From Loripinus fragilis (lineage: Eukaryota > Mollusca > Bivalvia > Lucinida > Lucinidae): 64,000 nucleotides of DNA. Numbering within the stretch: position 1 is the first letter of the stretch; the number at the start of each line of letters is the position of its first letter. The notes under the pieces were generated by a model that saw only the letters and a list, made by a program, of their open reading frames with translations, was not told the origin of the DNA and did not search any database. The stretch spans positions 6,643,701-6,707,700 of the forward strand of contig OZ026531.1 in assembly GCA_964019695.1 (NCBI GenBank). Reading direction: 5' to 3'. Below are positions 9,373-20,859 of the stretch, piece by piece. A program made the position numbers and the translations under genes.

Positions 9373-10674
9373 TGTCCATACATTACAAGAAATGACAGCA
9401 AAATTTATCAGATCATGATGATCAGGTAAGGAGCATTTTGAAAGCAAAAGTGTTTGAAGTCATGAAATGTGTTATTGAAATGAAATTCAGCCAATAATTT
9501 TGTTATTTGACTGTTTTAATCGTCCTTATTGGTTTCAAAATATTGCATGGAGATGTGAAAAGAAACACTTGGCATTTGCAGAAATTGGAGCCATGAAACA
9601 GGTTTCTTAGTCATTGTCCCAATTACAGCCTAAACCAAAATGGCAAGAACTCATTACTGTTTAAACCCACTGGAAGACGTCAGAGCCATACAAATAAAAT
9701 GTATGCCTGTGTGATTTAAAAGGGATGGTTATCTGAAAACTATGACAATACCTTGATATTACATATTGTTGAATTTATGTCAAACATTGTTTTTCAATTT
9801 CATTAATGTTTGCCAGGTCCCTCAGGAGATGTTTAAAACCTCGGGCTACACCATCAGTTTCAGCATCTAACTTGAAACTTGGTGAACCTTTATATACTAA
9901 TGGATTCTTCCTTCTAGTTTTATACAATACACTTGAGATAGTCCATTGTACATATCTAGGGGTGTCAGATTATAATTTTCAAAAAATATTGTATTCTTTT
10001 GTCTGATGATTGTTTTTTAATTTTACAAACAGCAGAGTTGGGGTAATTAAAATTGTAATTGTAATTAATTGTAATTTAATTACATTTTCTAAAGTAATTG
10101 CATGTAATTGTAATTAAGAAATTTCTTTAATTACAGTAATTGAATGTAATTAATTACAGGGTCAAAAATGGGAGTAATTAACAATTACTTTCAATTACTT
10201 TTTAATTACATTAAAGATCAGTTATGAACTTCAGTTATCTAAGAACATCATAGATATTTAAAATGCTGCTAAATGGTTCTTGGTCTTTGTAAATGCATAT
10301 ACTCAATATATGAAAAGTTGAAAGCAGCATGGACCAAATGAGAATTGGAACTAGTCATGCTAGTATAAACATAAGATAGCATATAACAATTTTACCTCAG
10401 ACACAGACTGTATGTTACTGCTACTATTTTGAAAGCACCCTTTCTAAGCAAATAGTATATTCTTTGTTCATCTGCTTATAAAAGATAAGGCTTTGAGACA
10501 ACCAACCTTTAATAGTTAAGCTACCAAAACAATACAAAAACAAAGAAGGAGTGAAAATCTCAACAATAGTATTTACTCAAACAATAGTGTTTGTTAGTGA
10601 ATTGACTCCTTGAAGGCAATTTGTTTAATTTTCACACTTGGTATCAACACACTCATATGCTATGGTGCATGACA

Positions 10675-10848
10675 CAATTGTGAGCGTAAAATTGTGATCA
10701 TTTTCTCACCCATCAATTTAAACATGTGTTTTTATTGCTTAAAAGAACCGTCTTGATGAGATGGTTCTTTTGAGTACCCACATCATATGTTTTGGACAAT
10801 AAAATAAAGAAAATAGTTTTCCAATACGCACTCTTATCTGGAGGCCTG
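10675..10848 (+). mobile_element. CATATG palindromic MITE nested in the hAT element
   Basis: Ends CGCACTCTTATCTGGAGGCC; the core hairpin is centred on CTTGATGAGA. Confidence 0.8.
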
Positions 10849-10852
10849 ATGA

Positions 10853-10854
<2 letters not shown>

Positions 10855-10894
<40 letters not shown>

Positions 10895-10914
10895 TAATAA
10901 TAATAATAATAAAA
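10855..10914. repeat. AAT trinucleotide microsatellite
   Basis: About 19 (ATA)n units with one G interruption, directly following the MITE end. A shorter (AAT)n tract lies at 21052-21077. Confidence 0.9.
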
Positions 10915-11982
10915 TGTGATTCAGAAAATTAGATTGGATTTCACTCGTTCAGTGAACCTAGGACCTATCATTGTTGATATAATAACAAAAAAGAAAAACT
11001 AAATAAAATAGATGTTCCAGTGGGGACAAAAATAGCAACCTCTTGCTTGCAAAGCCAGCATTTTACACACAAGTAATATTTTAGTTCATCACTATCTGAT
11101 ATTCCTTTTTGTACTTTTTTATGCCAACTTTCATGTCCCATAGGGCAACATAGATTTCTTAATTATCAACACTTTTTGAGAACAGAAATTCTCTGGCGTT
11201 TAAAGCTGCATAATCTGTAACTTTTGATATTTTCATTTTAAAAATAATGTTTCTATTTTTCAAGAACACAGTAAACATACTTAAATTCAGGTATACATTT
11301 TACCTTTTTCGTAATAATTAACAAATTATTAGTGCCAAAACAACAGCATTTATGTTAAAAATTAACTGTCTAGAATTATTGGAGGGACGCAAATAATTAC
11401 AAACAAGAGAAAATACACCTGTTTTTATAAGATAATTCACTTTTTCATGCAGTTTTCAGCTGTAGAAATTAGATTTATTGTGGCAACATAACTTTATTCT
11501 ACTTTTGCAAATGATTTGAAAAGAAAATTTTTTTTTCGAAAAATGTTCATAGTTACAGAGTATGCAGCTTTAAGCTAGTCTTACGAAATCATTTCCATGG
11601 TTTATTTTCCACAATTGGAAGACTTTTCTCCGGTCAATGTGTATTCATTTCTTTTAAGTTGCATCACTTGACAATAATACAAGAAGTCCTAAAAATGAAA
11701 TCAACCTAATAGACATATATTTAATTTAGAATTCCAAGTTTACTCAGACTTTTTAGGAAGTTTTAACTCATGAATTTCATATATCTCTGAAATTAAAATC
11801 TGATGAAGCTATCTAAGTGGCAGTGAAATGTAATTGTAATGTAATTAATTACATTTGGCAAAGTAATTGTATGTAATTAATTACTTTGCTAAAAGCCATG
11901 TAATTGTAATTTAATTGAACAATTTCCAATGTAATTGTAAGTAATTAATTACATTTTCAAAGTAATTGACCCCAAGTCTGAC

Positions 11983-12056
11983 AAACAGTGTAGGCCCTAA
12001 TGAAATGCAGCATTATGCTGCATTTCGTCTGGGTCTTCACTGTTTGCAAAAATACT
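11983..12056. repeat. Palindromic repeat of the CTGTTTGC family
   Basis: Arms AAATGCAGCATTATGCTGCATTT with outer ACAGTG/CACTGT complement each other, ending TTCACTGTTTGC. Its left edge is the target site of the hAT element. Confidence 0.7.
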
Positions 12057-12262
12057 CGTTTAGGGGTTTCCTGAATACAAAGGTTAATGCATGAAAAAAA
12101 CATGTTTAATCCCTATAATATAAACCATTTTCCCTGTCAGACATACAGAAAAAAAATCTAATGATGGCAAGTACCCTTAAAATGAAAATGGATCCATCCC
12201 AATATAATAGGTAAAAAGATCCCCAAGACAATAATGGACCAATCAGAGGCAAAGGAACTCAC

Positions 12263-12346
12263 TTTCTACAGCCAGTTCTAACCGCTGAGACAGACTGACA
12301 AGAAGATCTTTAATTCTGGTTCTGTATGTAGACATAAACTCCCCAT
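12263..12346 (-). CDS. Exon 5 of the split gene
   Basis: 84 nt between acceptor tttatttacag (12348-12347) and donor gtgagttcc (12262). Two leading bases complete Tyr with exon 4; the 27 full codons then read GEFMSTYRTRIKDLLVSLSQ and RLELAVE, leaving one base for the next exon. It is a continuous helix-forming sequence with a heptad-like Leu/Ile spacing. The other frames meet stops. The splice phases fit exons 4 and 6 exactly, which is the main evidence that these short pieces belong to one gene. Confidence 0.85.
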
Positions 12347-12539
12347 CTGTAAATAAAGTACAAAACAGGCATTATGACAATGAGTTTTAAGTTTACAGAT
12401 AGTAATATCTTTAGAAATTGTTTCTAAATTAGACAAGTGCATTTTTTATGCCAAAGTGTGCACAATATCTGTGCCAGGCTGTTTATTTCCATGATATATA
12501 TAGCGCTGCAGTAATTGGTGCTTCTAAATAAAAGGCAGT

Positions 12540-12745
12540 ACAGTCGAATCTCGTTAATTCGATGTCCTCGGAACTAGGTTTTATTTTGAATTATCAGTAA
12601 TTCGAATTATAGGAAAGTAGACAAAAAAATATATAACTTCCGAAAATGAGTTGTTGTTTTTACCAAATTTTAGTTTTTGACGCATAAAAGGAACATCTCG
12701 AAGAGACATCTCTTTTACGCACCCAAAACATATGTTATAAGAGAT
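12540..12745. repeat. Degraded TIR fragments
   Basis: 12542-12560 (CAGTCGAATCTCGTTAATTC) resembles a mariner/pogo-type terminus. 12668-12740 is a diverged hairpin related to the CATATG family (AACATCTCGAAGAGACATCT centre). Confidence 0.35.
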
Positions 12746-12874
12746 AGTTATTAAAATAGACCATGAATAGGTCCTATTCTCTGAACCCAACATGTCCCAA
12801 ATTTATTTAGGATTAACAAGCATTTGGAAAAATCGATGTTTTATCTGTATGTATGCAGAAACCATGCACTTAAA

Positions 12875-13068
12875 TAGGTTTAGATAAACAAAGTTTTTGA
12901 AGAAAATATTATTAATATTTTCTTACCCATCAGCTTTAGCATATGTTTTGGGTGCTCAAAAGAACCGTCTCATTTGGATGGTTCTTTTGAGTACCCACAA
13001 CATATGTTTTCATTGAGAAATAAGAAAATTAATGTTTTGGTACACACTCTTAACAAAAGGTCTGCACT
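12875..13068 (+). mobile_element. CATATG palindromic MITE
   Basis: Full length, GGTTTAGATAAACAAAG start and ACACACTCTTAAC end, with one mismatch pair at the hairpin centre (CATTTGGATGG). Confidence 0.8.
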
Positions 13069-13302
13069 TAGCAGCAGGTGGGAAATATTCTCTGGCACCA
13101 ACAAAGAATGCTGAGTGATCAAAACAATCTACTTTGGGTGTCTATTTCCCTTTATCAAAACAAATTAGTAGCTGTTCCACTGGTTCCAAAATCCCTGTTA
13201 TGAAGCAGGTTGTCACACAGCAAACTTTGTTTCATTGAGTCTGCTAATGATATTACATGTAATTAACCCTTGTGGACTGGAAACCCCTAAACAGGTACTT
13301 TG

Positions 13303-13376
13303 GCAAACAGTGAAGACCCAGATGAAATGCCGCATATTGAGGCATTTCATCAGGGTCTGCACTGTTTGCTAAAACA
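13303..13376. repeat. Palindromic repeat of the CTGTTTGC family
   Basis: GCAAACAGTG.AGACCC.GATGAAATGCC pairs with GGCATTTCATCAGGGTCT.CACTGTTTGC. A compact hairpin element of about 72 bp. Confidence 0.75.
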
Positions 13377-13588
13377 AAATCGATCTTCAGTGAAAGAAAA
13401 TATTATTTTTGGGGAATTATAACCTGTAACCCCTCAATATATACAATGGACCATCTTGACTTTACTGTGTCAAACTTTATGGAAAAGTCCATTGGTCTTA
13501 AAAGGGCTAAGTGGAAAATGCAACAGCTCTCATGCCACCTTGCACCTACAAAAGCAGAACTCAATCCTAATTGAAGAAGGTCAGTAAT

Positions 13589-13782
13589 CAGGCCTCCAGA
13601 TGAGAGTGCATAACTGAAAATTATTTTTCTTATTTCTCAACCAAAACATATGTTGTGGGTACTCAGAAGAACCGTCTCAATGAGATGGTTCTTTTGAGCA
13701 CCCACAACATATGCTTAAATTTATGGGTAAGAAAATAATTACAATTTTACACTAAATGCTTTTTGCTTAACTGGACCTATGG
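13589..13782 (-). mobile_element. CATATG palindromic MITE next to exon 4
   Basis: CAGGCCTCCAGATGAGAGTG start and CTTAACTGGACCTATGG end show both termini. The element stops 23 bp from the donor of exon 4. Confidence 0.85.
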
Positions 13783-13805
13783 TCAGTAACAAACAGTCAA
13801 CTTAC

Positions 13806-13958
13806 AAGATGTGCTCCCAAAGCCAGCTGGGACACTCCCATCCCTTGGTGACTGTTTTTCTATAGACTTTGTCATGTCGGAGAGAAGATTGTCAAATCGT
13901 ATTTTAAATTTAGCTTCCTCCGTTCTTGTCGTATTTTCAAATGCTTCTCGGTAGATAT
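13806..13958 (-). CDS. Exon 4 of the split gene
   Basis: 153 nt between acceptor cttattttcag (13960-13959) and donor gtaagttgac (13805). Two leading bases complete Asp with exon 3; 50 codons follow, from IYREAFENTTRTEEAKFKIR through FDNLLSDMTKSIEKQ to a Gly/Ser/Pro-rich end (SVPAGFGSTS), leaving one base. The first two thirds look helical and charged. It is open in this frame only, and the phase matches on both sides. Confidence 0.85.
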
Positions 13959-14466
13959 CTGAAAATAAGAAGCAAAAATATATAATTTTGTACGAGGATT
14001 AAAAAATACTTAAATCCCAACCACTAGCAGCCAAAGCTGACAGATGTGCCTTCACATCTGCACAGCCTCCCGAGACCCTTTACTGATTATACATACGCTA
14101 GATATGTCAGTAGATGAAGGCTCAGACTAACCATTAGGCCTTTAAAAGAGTGATTCAAATACCATTGCTACATGGCAGAGTAAGGGAGGCAACTCCAACA
14201 GTCTTGTCTCTACAAATGCATTTTGTGGTTCAATATTTAGTTTACATCTTGTAATAATATTTACTTGTTACTTTCGTAAGTTTACTGATTTACTTGTTAC
14301 TTTCGTAAGTTTACTGCAAAACTGCATTAAATTAGAATTTAAAATGTGTGTCTCTCTTGGCTTGACAACTTGAAAGATGTTGATGATAATTTAACTGAAA
14401 CACATCTTTAAAGCTAGCTAATTCATTCACTGTTGCTGTTGAATATTTAATGTAAAATGATAAAGA

Positions 14467-15230
14467 TCAGCCAAGAAAAGCCGCCATGGTGTGGGGGATA
14501 AACCTATGTCTTGTAAACCAGGAGAGGCAGGTTCCATTCCCTGCTTCTCCATAAAACCACTTTCCGTTGACCAGTCATAAAATAAACATACAATTCATAA
14601 ACCCTCCCAGCCCAGCCATGGAAAAGCCACAAAAAGATAAAGATCAGCCAAAGTACCACTGAAAGTGCCATAATTTTACTAGCAGCCACCAGGGGGCTTA
14701 AATGCATTTTACTGCCGCCAAATCTTCACCATAGATACTGAAAGCCAAGTGCGGATCCAGAGGGGGGGACAGGGGGTCCGGACCCCCCCCCCCCTGGAAA
14801 TTCAAAAATTATATGGGTTTAAGCAATTGGACCACCCTGGAAAAAGTTGGACCCCCCCTGGAAAATGTTGGACACCCTCTGGAACCTTGAAAAATGATAG
14901 TTTTCTTTGAAATTAACCATTTGACTTCTGTAAAAGAAGCTGAGGACTAAAAAAAAAAAAAACAATTTGTGAGATTGACCTGAGATTGACCTGGACCCCC
15001 CCTGATGAAAATTCCTGGATCCGCGCATGGAAAGCTGCACTCAACAAAGGTGGTAATCTATTAAATGGCACACCCACCTCATCACCATCTCTACAGGCAA
15101 TGAGCTGGCTGTGTCATTTTAGTGTTGTACGTGGCACCATGAGACAATGCATACAGGTAATTTTCACAGAAAAGACAATCTCATGCTAAACCATTTAGCC
15201 AGTGCAACCATACAGGTTTCAAGTTCAGTC
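14467..15230. repeat. Repeat cluster: tRNA-like SINE fragment, GCGGATCCAG element, SINE-like body
   Basis: 14475-14560 is a tRNA-related segment (TGGTGTGGGGG A-box-like, GGTTCCATTCC B-box-like); relatives lie at 23157-23235 (reverse) and 26735-26825. 14752-15030 is bounded by GCGGATCCAG and its inverse CTGGATCCGCG and contains C/G homopolymers; a relative is at 63135-63425. 15055-15230 shares words with 46085-46210. Confidence 0.5.
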
Positions 15231-15300
15231 AATTATAATTGCCAACCTAAAGAGGATGGCAATAACTATTCATTACCATCCACATAGCAAATTACTAAAT

Positions 15301-15535
15301 GTGATTTCCAACAATGTGGCATTTTGACAAGTGTAGACTCAGGCAAGCCTGTTCAGCCTCCTTTAAAGATTAGAAATTCCAAATGATGTTCAGTCAGTAG
15401 CTGAACATTCATAGAATATTCAAACGACAAGCAAAGGCTCTGATCAGACTGCGCGTATGTGCAGGCTGATCTGAGGCTTTGCTGGTCGCACATACCACAT
15501 TGTTGGAAATCACATGTCGCAGCTCAAATATTCTG
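15301..15535. mobile_element. MITE with ATTTCCAACAAT terminal inverted repeats, copy 2
   Basis: GTGATTTCCAACAATGTGG and its inverse CCACATTGTTGGAAATCAC bound the element. The interior matches 7119-7357 throughout. Confidence 0.85.
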
Positions 15536-15832
15536 TTCAATTGTATATTATTAGCGCTCTTAACCCAGCCTAAAAAAATTTTGGTCTGCCAAAATATCTG
15601 CAAGGGTTAAATTTTCGGCTAATTTTATGGACAGTTAGGTTTTGCCCCAAGTACAGTGTTGACAGTCTGACGATATTTTCTGAAGTACCTGCTGACCTTT
15701 CGGTAATTGACATTTATGCATGCAGTGTCCATAAATAAATGACAAGTACATAACATTAATGTACTTTCATAATTAATTTGCAAGTGCTATAAATTCCCAC
15801 TTCCCACCCAGTATCAAACCTCCTCATTTTGA

Positions 15833-15972
15833 GAGAGAGAAGAAAGGAGCACCTGGAGATCAGGCGTGAGATCTGCTATGCATGCAGCTTAGGCCAGTTA
15901 CCTGGAAGGAGGCTTGATGCCCCTGCCCCTGCATGTTAATCAAAAATCTGATTAAATAATGATGATGATGAC
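15833..15972 (+). pseudogene. 3' end of a non-LTR retrotransposon
   Basis: Matches the end of the better-preserved fragment at 39822-39955 ('aaaggaacatct.gagatcag.tgtgagatctg', 'tgttaatcaaaa') and, like it, terminates in ATGATGATG. No coding sequence remains here. Confidence 0.6.
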
Positions 15973-16576
15973 TGCATACATACACCATTTTCTTAATTCT
16001 TGCAAATATTTGAATGTGAGTATTTCTTTGTTTTCTGAAACTAAATGGGGAAAAAAATCAGCCTGTTAGCAAAGCGATCCATGTGTTCTTTGAGAAAAAT
16101 AAAACTTCATTTCTAAATAAAATCCAAACTCTTATCAGTCTCGGCATATGCTCAAATCACATCTACCCCTTCACCATACACTCAATTGATACAGAACACT
16201 AAAATAATTACGCACATCAAAGGGAGACTACTGGATCAAGCAGTGGTTCTCTTCAATTGCACCCTTTTTCAAAATAGTAACTTCTTTTAAAGGAAAGAAT
16301 TTGCTCCAAGAGGGTAGCTTGCCTCTTCGTGCCTGTACTTCTTGAAGACTGATAAGACTGGCTGATCTTAGTCTTCACTGGGCATGTGCACAAAGGTTAT
16401 TCTGTTTTCGAAAATTGTCAGGCCTCGCTCAAGTCATGTTGACCTGTACTTTTTCTTTGGCCTTTGAGTTCTCTGCCTTATAGAATTTATGAATATAGTG
16501 TTTAGGATCATCCTGGCTGGGGTTCAAACCCATAACTTCTGAACATTGGTTAATAACACAATTGGGTTTATATTAA

Positions 16577-16862
16577 GGGCGAGGTTGGCACCGTAAAACT
16601 GGTTTAAGCCCTCAAATAAAATATTTTACTGACCGTTCCAAGGCGGTACTTCTTTTGTGGATCTTTTATGTTTTTTCTGTCTTGTGTTTGTTATGCCTTT
16701 GTGCGTGTCAGGTTATTTGTGCCTTGTGGTCAACTGCTGGGAAAGGGCTGACCTCGCGGCTCTCGTTTGTGGTGTCTAACTGTGAGTTTGTCACTTTCCC
16801 ATTGGTAACCTGGGTCAGGTTTGGTACTTGATTGTTTTGATTTCTGATCTTTGCACCCTTAC
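16577..16862. repeat. Dispersed repeat, about 290 bp, copy 1
   Basis: Nearly collinear with 38106-38398: 'gaggttggc.ccgtaaaac', 'gaccgttccaaggcggtact', 'ctgggaaagggctgacctc', 'ttgcacccttacttacttt'. Neither copy has a conserved reading frame; family unknown. Confidence 0.7.
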
Positions 16863-17189
16863 TTACTTTTATAATGAGCTAAAATACCATATGGTAGGTT
16901 AGGTTAAATACCAGTGAAATTTTTCAATCTTTTTTAGGTTAAGTAGGTGGGATTAGCCATAACCTAAAATGGATTGTTTATAAATACGCACTTATATTGG
17001 CATGTTGGAGTGCCTGGATGATCAATACTAATATATTCACACACCTTAGGTAGGTGTCGTAGGTGTCTATATAGCGGAATAAACAATCAAATACCTTGGG
17101 GGTATAATATGTTCTTTGCTTGCCTTTTAGATAAACAAACAAACAAATTGCAAAAGATAACAATCATAAAAATTATGAACCCCAATGCA

Positions 17190-17530
17190 AGAAAAATAGT
17201 GAGTATGATCAGGAAATACCACAATCGCAAACCTCAGACAAACCCATGGCACCGTGAGGAAGAGCCACACAACCATCACGAGACACCAGGAAGACAGTCA
17301 AACCTGACATTGTTGCATGTGAACAAAAAAGATGCTGATCAGACTGCACATCCGTGCAGTCTGATCAGCGTCTTTGTTGCTCTATTTCTCAATTGTTTAA
17401 CATCTAAACTTCCTACATGCGCAATTTTAATGTACTAGCTAGTCTCTGTAGCTGAGTAGGCTGGATTGAGCCTTACGTAGTCGCAAGTTCCAAAGACAGG
17501 TTTTCTCCCGTCAAGGCCCATATAGATAGA
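17190..17530. repeat. Repeat fragments in intron 3
   Basis: 17195-17335 ('gagtatgatcaggaaatacc', 'gaggaagagccacac') matches 32730-32880 and, inverted, 54730-54895. 17325-17382 is a GCTGATCAGACTGCA hairpin. 17440-17530 relates to 6818-6990. Confidence 0.5.
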
Positions 17531-17989
17531 ATGATGAGTCATAGGTCCAGTAAAGCAAACATTTAAGAAATTAATTCAATTTTTGGTATGTTCTTCACGT
17601 TAACTTTGCAAGAGACCCGAAGTAATTTCATGATTCTATGATGAACAGACCAAAAATTGAATCTATTGCTTATATTTACATTTTATTATTTATATTCAAT
17701 ATATAGAAATTATCTATAATTTAGGAAACAAAACAATTCCGTATCTAATATTTAATCATATTAACTGCTTTGTTGGAATGTTAAACGGAAAAGCGGAACT
17801 GCCAATGTGAACACAGACAGCAAATGGAGCAAACCAAAGACTTGCTTTGCATGTGCGATGCAGTTGTGGATCGCTCTCAATCACAACACTTCTGGGGAAT
17901 GCGTTCAATGTTCGAACGTATTGCACCGACATGTGAACTTGGCAGCTGTCAATCAAATTTATGTCTTTCATGAGGCTATGGACGGTTGA

Positions 17990-18540
17990 AAAGATCTAAA
18001 GATTCATTAAAGGCTTGCTTTGAAAATGTAAATATTTGAGTGTAAACTTGTGATTATTTTCTTACCCCTCAATCTCAACATATGTTGTGAGTGCTAAAAA
18101 TAATCATGGCATCTTGTGACTGTTGGTGTACTGTGGCTCTTACTCACGGTGCCATGGGTTGGTCTGCAGTGTGTGATTGTTGTGGAATTACTTGATAATA
18201 CTCCCTTGCTTTTTTGTTCAGAAGTAAGAAAATTTATCTAGTTATCTACAGTGGTTAAGAGGGTAGGTGCATAATGGGTGCTAAAAGCAACTTATTTTTT
18301 GCATAAGTTAGGAAGCCTCCATGCGAGCTAAACAATTTTGTGGTTTTACAAAAACAGAATCTAGGGTGAAGATTTGGTGCCAGTAAAATGCATTAAGCCC
18401 CCAGTGGCTTAGGCTGCTGTTCGTTCTATAGGCGGTGGTTCTGTTTAGGAGAAGCTATTGCTTAAAGGAAACTTTTACATAAGACAGACACACAACAGAT
18501 GAAAGACAAAGACGATCACACTAGAAACAACTGGAGCATC
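17990..18540. repeat. Fragments of several repeat families
   Basis: 18035-18100 is one arm of a CATATG MITE (ATTTTCTTACCCCTCAATC then CATATG). 18110-18200 matches the 17.2/32.7-kb repeat in reverse. 18410-18540 resembles the body of the 7.9-8.1-kb element. Confidence 0.4.
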
Positions 18541-18989
18541 ATAATTAAGGCCAGAATTTTTTATTAGATGATTTACAAACCCTCCTACTGTAATTTTCCG
18601 TAAAGTAGAAAAAAAAAATTAATTTCTAGAATTATTTTTATATTTTATCTGCCGACTCTAAATATTATTTGTTTTGTTGAAAAAAATAATACATTTTTGA
18701 GGATCTGTCTGTGTATTTTTGAGAGTGACACTGTTAAAAGAGGTTGTCCTGCCCAGATTTTTAGGAAAATGATAAAATATTTAAAGATTTGATACAGACT
18801 GTTGGTTTACCTTACTAGTTTTACTGTTTTTCTGGAGATATTAAAAAAAAATGATCTGAAAATGACCAGCTAACTGGTCATTTTCAGAGCTTTTTTATTT
18901 TATTTTTTTCGACCCCCCCCCCCTCCCGACCCTGAATCTGAATTTTTTTTCTCGAAAATCAACTAATAAAAATATTCTGGCCTAAATAC

Positions 18990-19166
18990 CTCTCTTTTCT
19001 TTCTCCTTGTTGTCCAAAACCTCATCATTGTGATAGACATTATCAGGCGTCGGAGTGGTTGGTGACCGCGGTAAGTTTTTGTTATCGAGGGATGGTGGCG
19101 GTGACTTCTGAAAGCTGTTGTTGTTTGGAGACAGGAGGGGTGGGGGAATCAGACTATTGTCCAGTT
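18990..19166 (-). CDS. Exon 3 of the split gene: Pro/Ser/Asn-rich
   Basis: 177 nt between acceptor gtctttttcag (19168-19167, good pyrimidine tract) and donor gtatttagg (18989). Two bases complete Glu with exon 2; 58 codons follow and one base is left. The translation opens LDNSLIPPPLLSPNNNSFQK, continues SPPPSLDNKNLPRSPTTPTP and ends with a charged KEKEKR. SP/TP sites are typical of proline-directed kinase targets, and the segment looks disordered. The 5' part of this exon and its acceptor are duplicated in tandem just upstream (19267-19404). Confidence 0.85.
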
Positions 19167-19404
19167 CTGAAAAAGACAAAAAAAAAAAAAATTATTACAA
19201 AACCATGTTTATCATAACTGTTCAAAGGGAAATAACTTTAGCCTAATTAAGACAAAGTAAGTCAAGTTTGGAGACGGGAGGGGTGGGGGAATGAGACCAT
19301 TGTCCAGTTCTGAAAAAGACAAAAAAAAATTTGATTACAAACCATGTTTATCATTACTGTTCAAAGGGCAAGAACTCTAGCCTAATTAGGACAAAATAAG
19401 TCAA
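19124..19404. repeat. 143-bp tandem duplication of the exon 3 acceptor region
   Basis: Copy 1 at 19124-19266 contains the first part of exon 3, its acceptor and about 100 bp of intron. Copy 2 at 19267-19404 repeats all of this with about 10% divergence, including the pyrimidine tract and the AG (at 19311-19310). The duplicated exon start stays open on the minus strand through copy 2 and into the intron part of copy 1, where it meets a stop. Confidence 0.85.
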
Positions 19405-19946
19405 ATAAAACTTTTTTTCGTATTATGGTCCTTTTAATATTTCACAGTAAGTTGCTGGTATGGTGTGCACCTCATCAAGCTCATGAGATTTTTTTAACTT
19501 ATCACATCAGTAAGGCAATGTAAAAAATATGTGTGTTTCTAATAACCAATCTGAAAATTTTAGGTAGGGAAGGCACACAAATTTTTTTCAGACTTTCTGG
19601 AAAAAATGTATATATTTTTATGCATTTTGTAAGGCATTTCTGGAAAAAAATATATAATTTTATGCATTTTGAAAGCTTTCAAAATGCTTAAAACTATATT
19701 TTTTCCAGAAAACCTGAAAATTCTAGGTTTCACCAGTAAATTTAGGTAGGGTTGTTTTACCCAAAACACGGGTATTTTTATTTGGCCTAAGCAGCAAAAA
19801 GACTCTTTGGATCCAGGTCAGGCATGACATATAGTCAGGCCTGATCTGGATCCAAAACTGTTTGCAAAGGTTATCAGAAGACATATTTTCCAAAAAAGTT
19901 GTCACTTAAGCTGGGAAAAAGATTACATATTACAAATAGGACTGTA

Positions 19947-20148
19947 GGGAGCGCACTGTGGCTCAGTGGTAGAGTGCTTGACTCAAGACTGAGGGGCCAC
20001 AGGTTCCAGCCTCACCGGCGTCACTGCATCATCGTTCTTGAGCAAGACACATTTATCCTAGCTTAGTACTGGTTCAACCCAGGAAGACCCGTCCCTGTCT
20101 AACTGAAAAATTGTTGATAGTACATAAAGAATCAAAACAAAAACAAAT
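19947..20148 (+). mobile_element. tRNA-derived SINE
   Basis: GGGAGCGCACTGTGGCTCAG head with A-box-like TGGCTCAGTGG, B-box-like GGTTCCAGCCT, a 'gagcaagacacatttatcct' body and an A/C-rich tail (AAACAAAAACAAA). Confidence 0.85.
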
Positions 20149-20416
20149 GAATGCGGTCCATAAAGGTGCATATTTGTATGGGGTGATGCAAAGTTATGCA
20201 TATAAACACTATAGATGCCAATTTTCAGCAGATAATCAGGGTAATATTTGAGTGCCAAATATGTATAATAGGATTATCCACCACATTCCACCCCCAAACT
20301 GAAATCTCTAGATTGAAATGTCATCCTTGGTATTAAAATTAATCCCGAAGCTTACTGAACATATCAGGCCACAAGTGTAATGCCTTGTCCACATTTGGCG
20401 AAAAATACCGTAACTA

Positions 20417-20612
20417 CACCGGGTTGGCGGCAATCCAAAATAGCAATACTATTTAGAAATGTAGATCAAAAATAGTTAGAAACAGAGTTTTCGATTGCCA
20501 TTTTTCGCCACACTGGCGGCAAATGTCAATCGAAAACACTGTTTCTATCAATTTTTGACTTGCATTCGTCGATTGTTGATAGCATTTTCCATTGCCGCCT
20601 ACCCGGTGTGGT
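20417..20612. mobile_element. MITE with ACACCGGGT ends
   Basis: ACACCGGGTTGGCGGCAAT at the left is inverted as ATTGCCGCCTACCCGGTGT at the right. The interior has further inverted words (TTTTCGATTG and CAATCGAAAA). No ORF. Confidence 0.75.
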
Positions 20613-20859
20613 AACTCAGACTGTTTATAATGATGCAAAGAATCATCACGGGGCCTTTTCTCTAGTTTGATCATTTGGAGGTTTATCATGGTATCTCTTA
20701 AAAGGAATTACCTGGCTGCTAAATTTGGTCATAAACTACGAACACATTTCATTTGTGTCCATGGTGTCCTAAATATACAAATATACGGGTCATATACGTT
20801 CATAAAACATTAATTGATTAAACTCTTTGATAATTTTTCATGCAGTTGTTGTCATCTGT

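Larger units (their letters stand above)
10033..11980. mobile_element. Non-autonomous hAT-type element with 8-bp target duplication
   Basis: Terminal inverted repeats CAGAGTTGGGGT (left) and ACCCCAAGTCTG (right, inverted) are flanked by a perfect 8-bp direct repeat ACAAACAG at 10025-10032 and 11981-11988. An 8-bp duplication with CAG-type ends is the hallmark of the hAT superfamily. The outer 150-180 bp at each end are packed with TAATTACA/TGTAATTA words. There is no transposase ORF; a CATATG MITE (10675-10848) and an AAT microsatellite (10855-10914) lie inside. It interrupted a CTGTTTGC palindromic repeat whose remainder begins at 11981. Confidence 0.85.
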
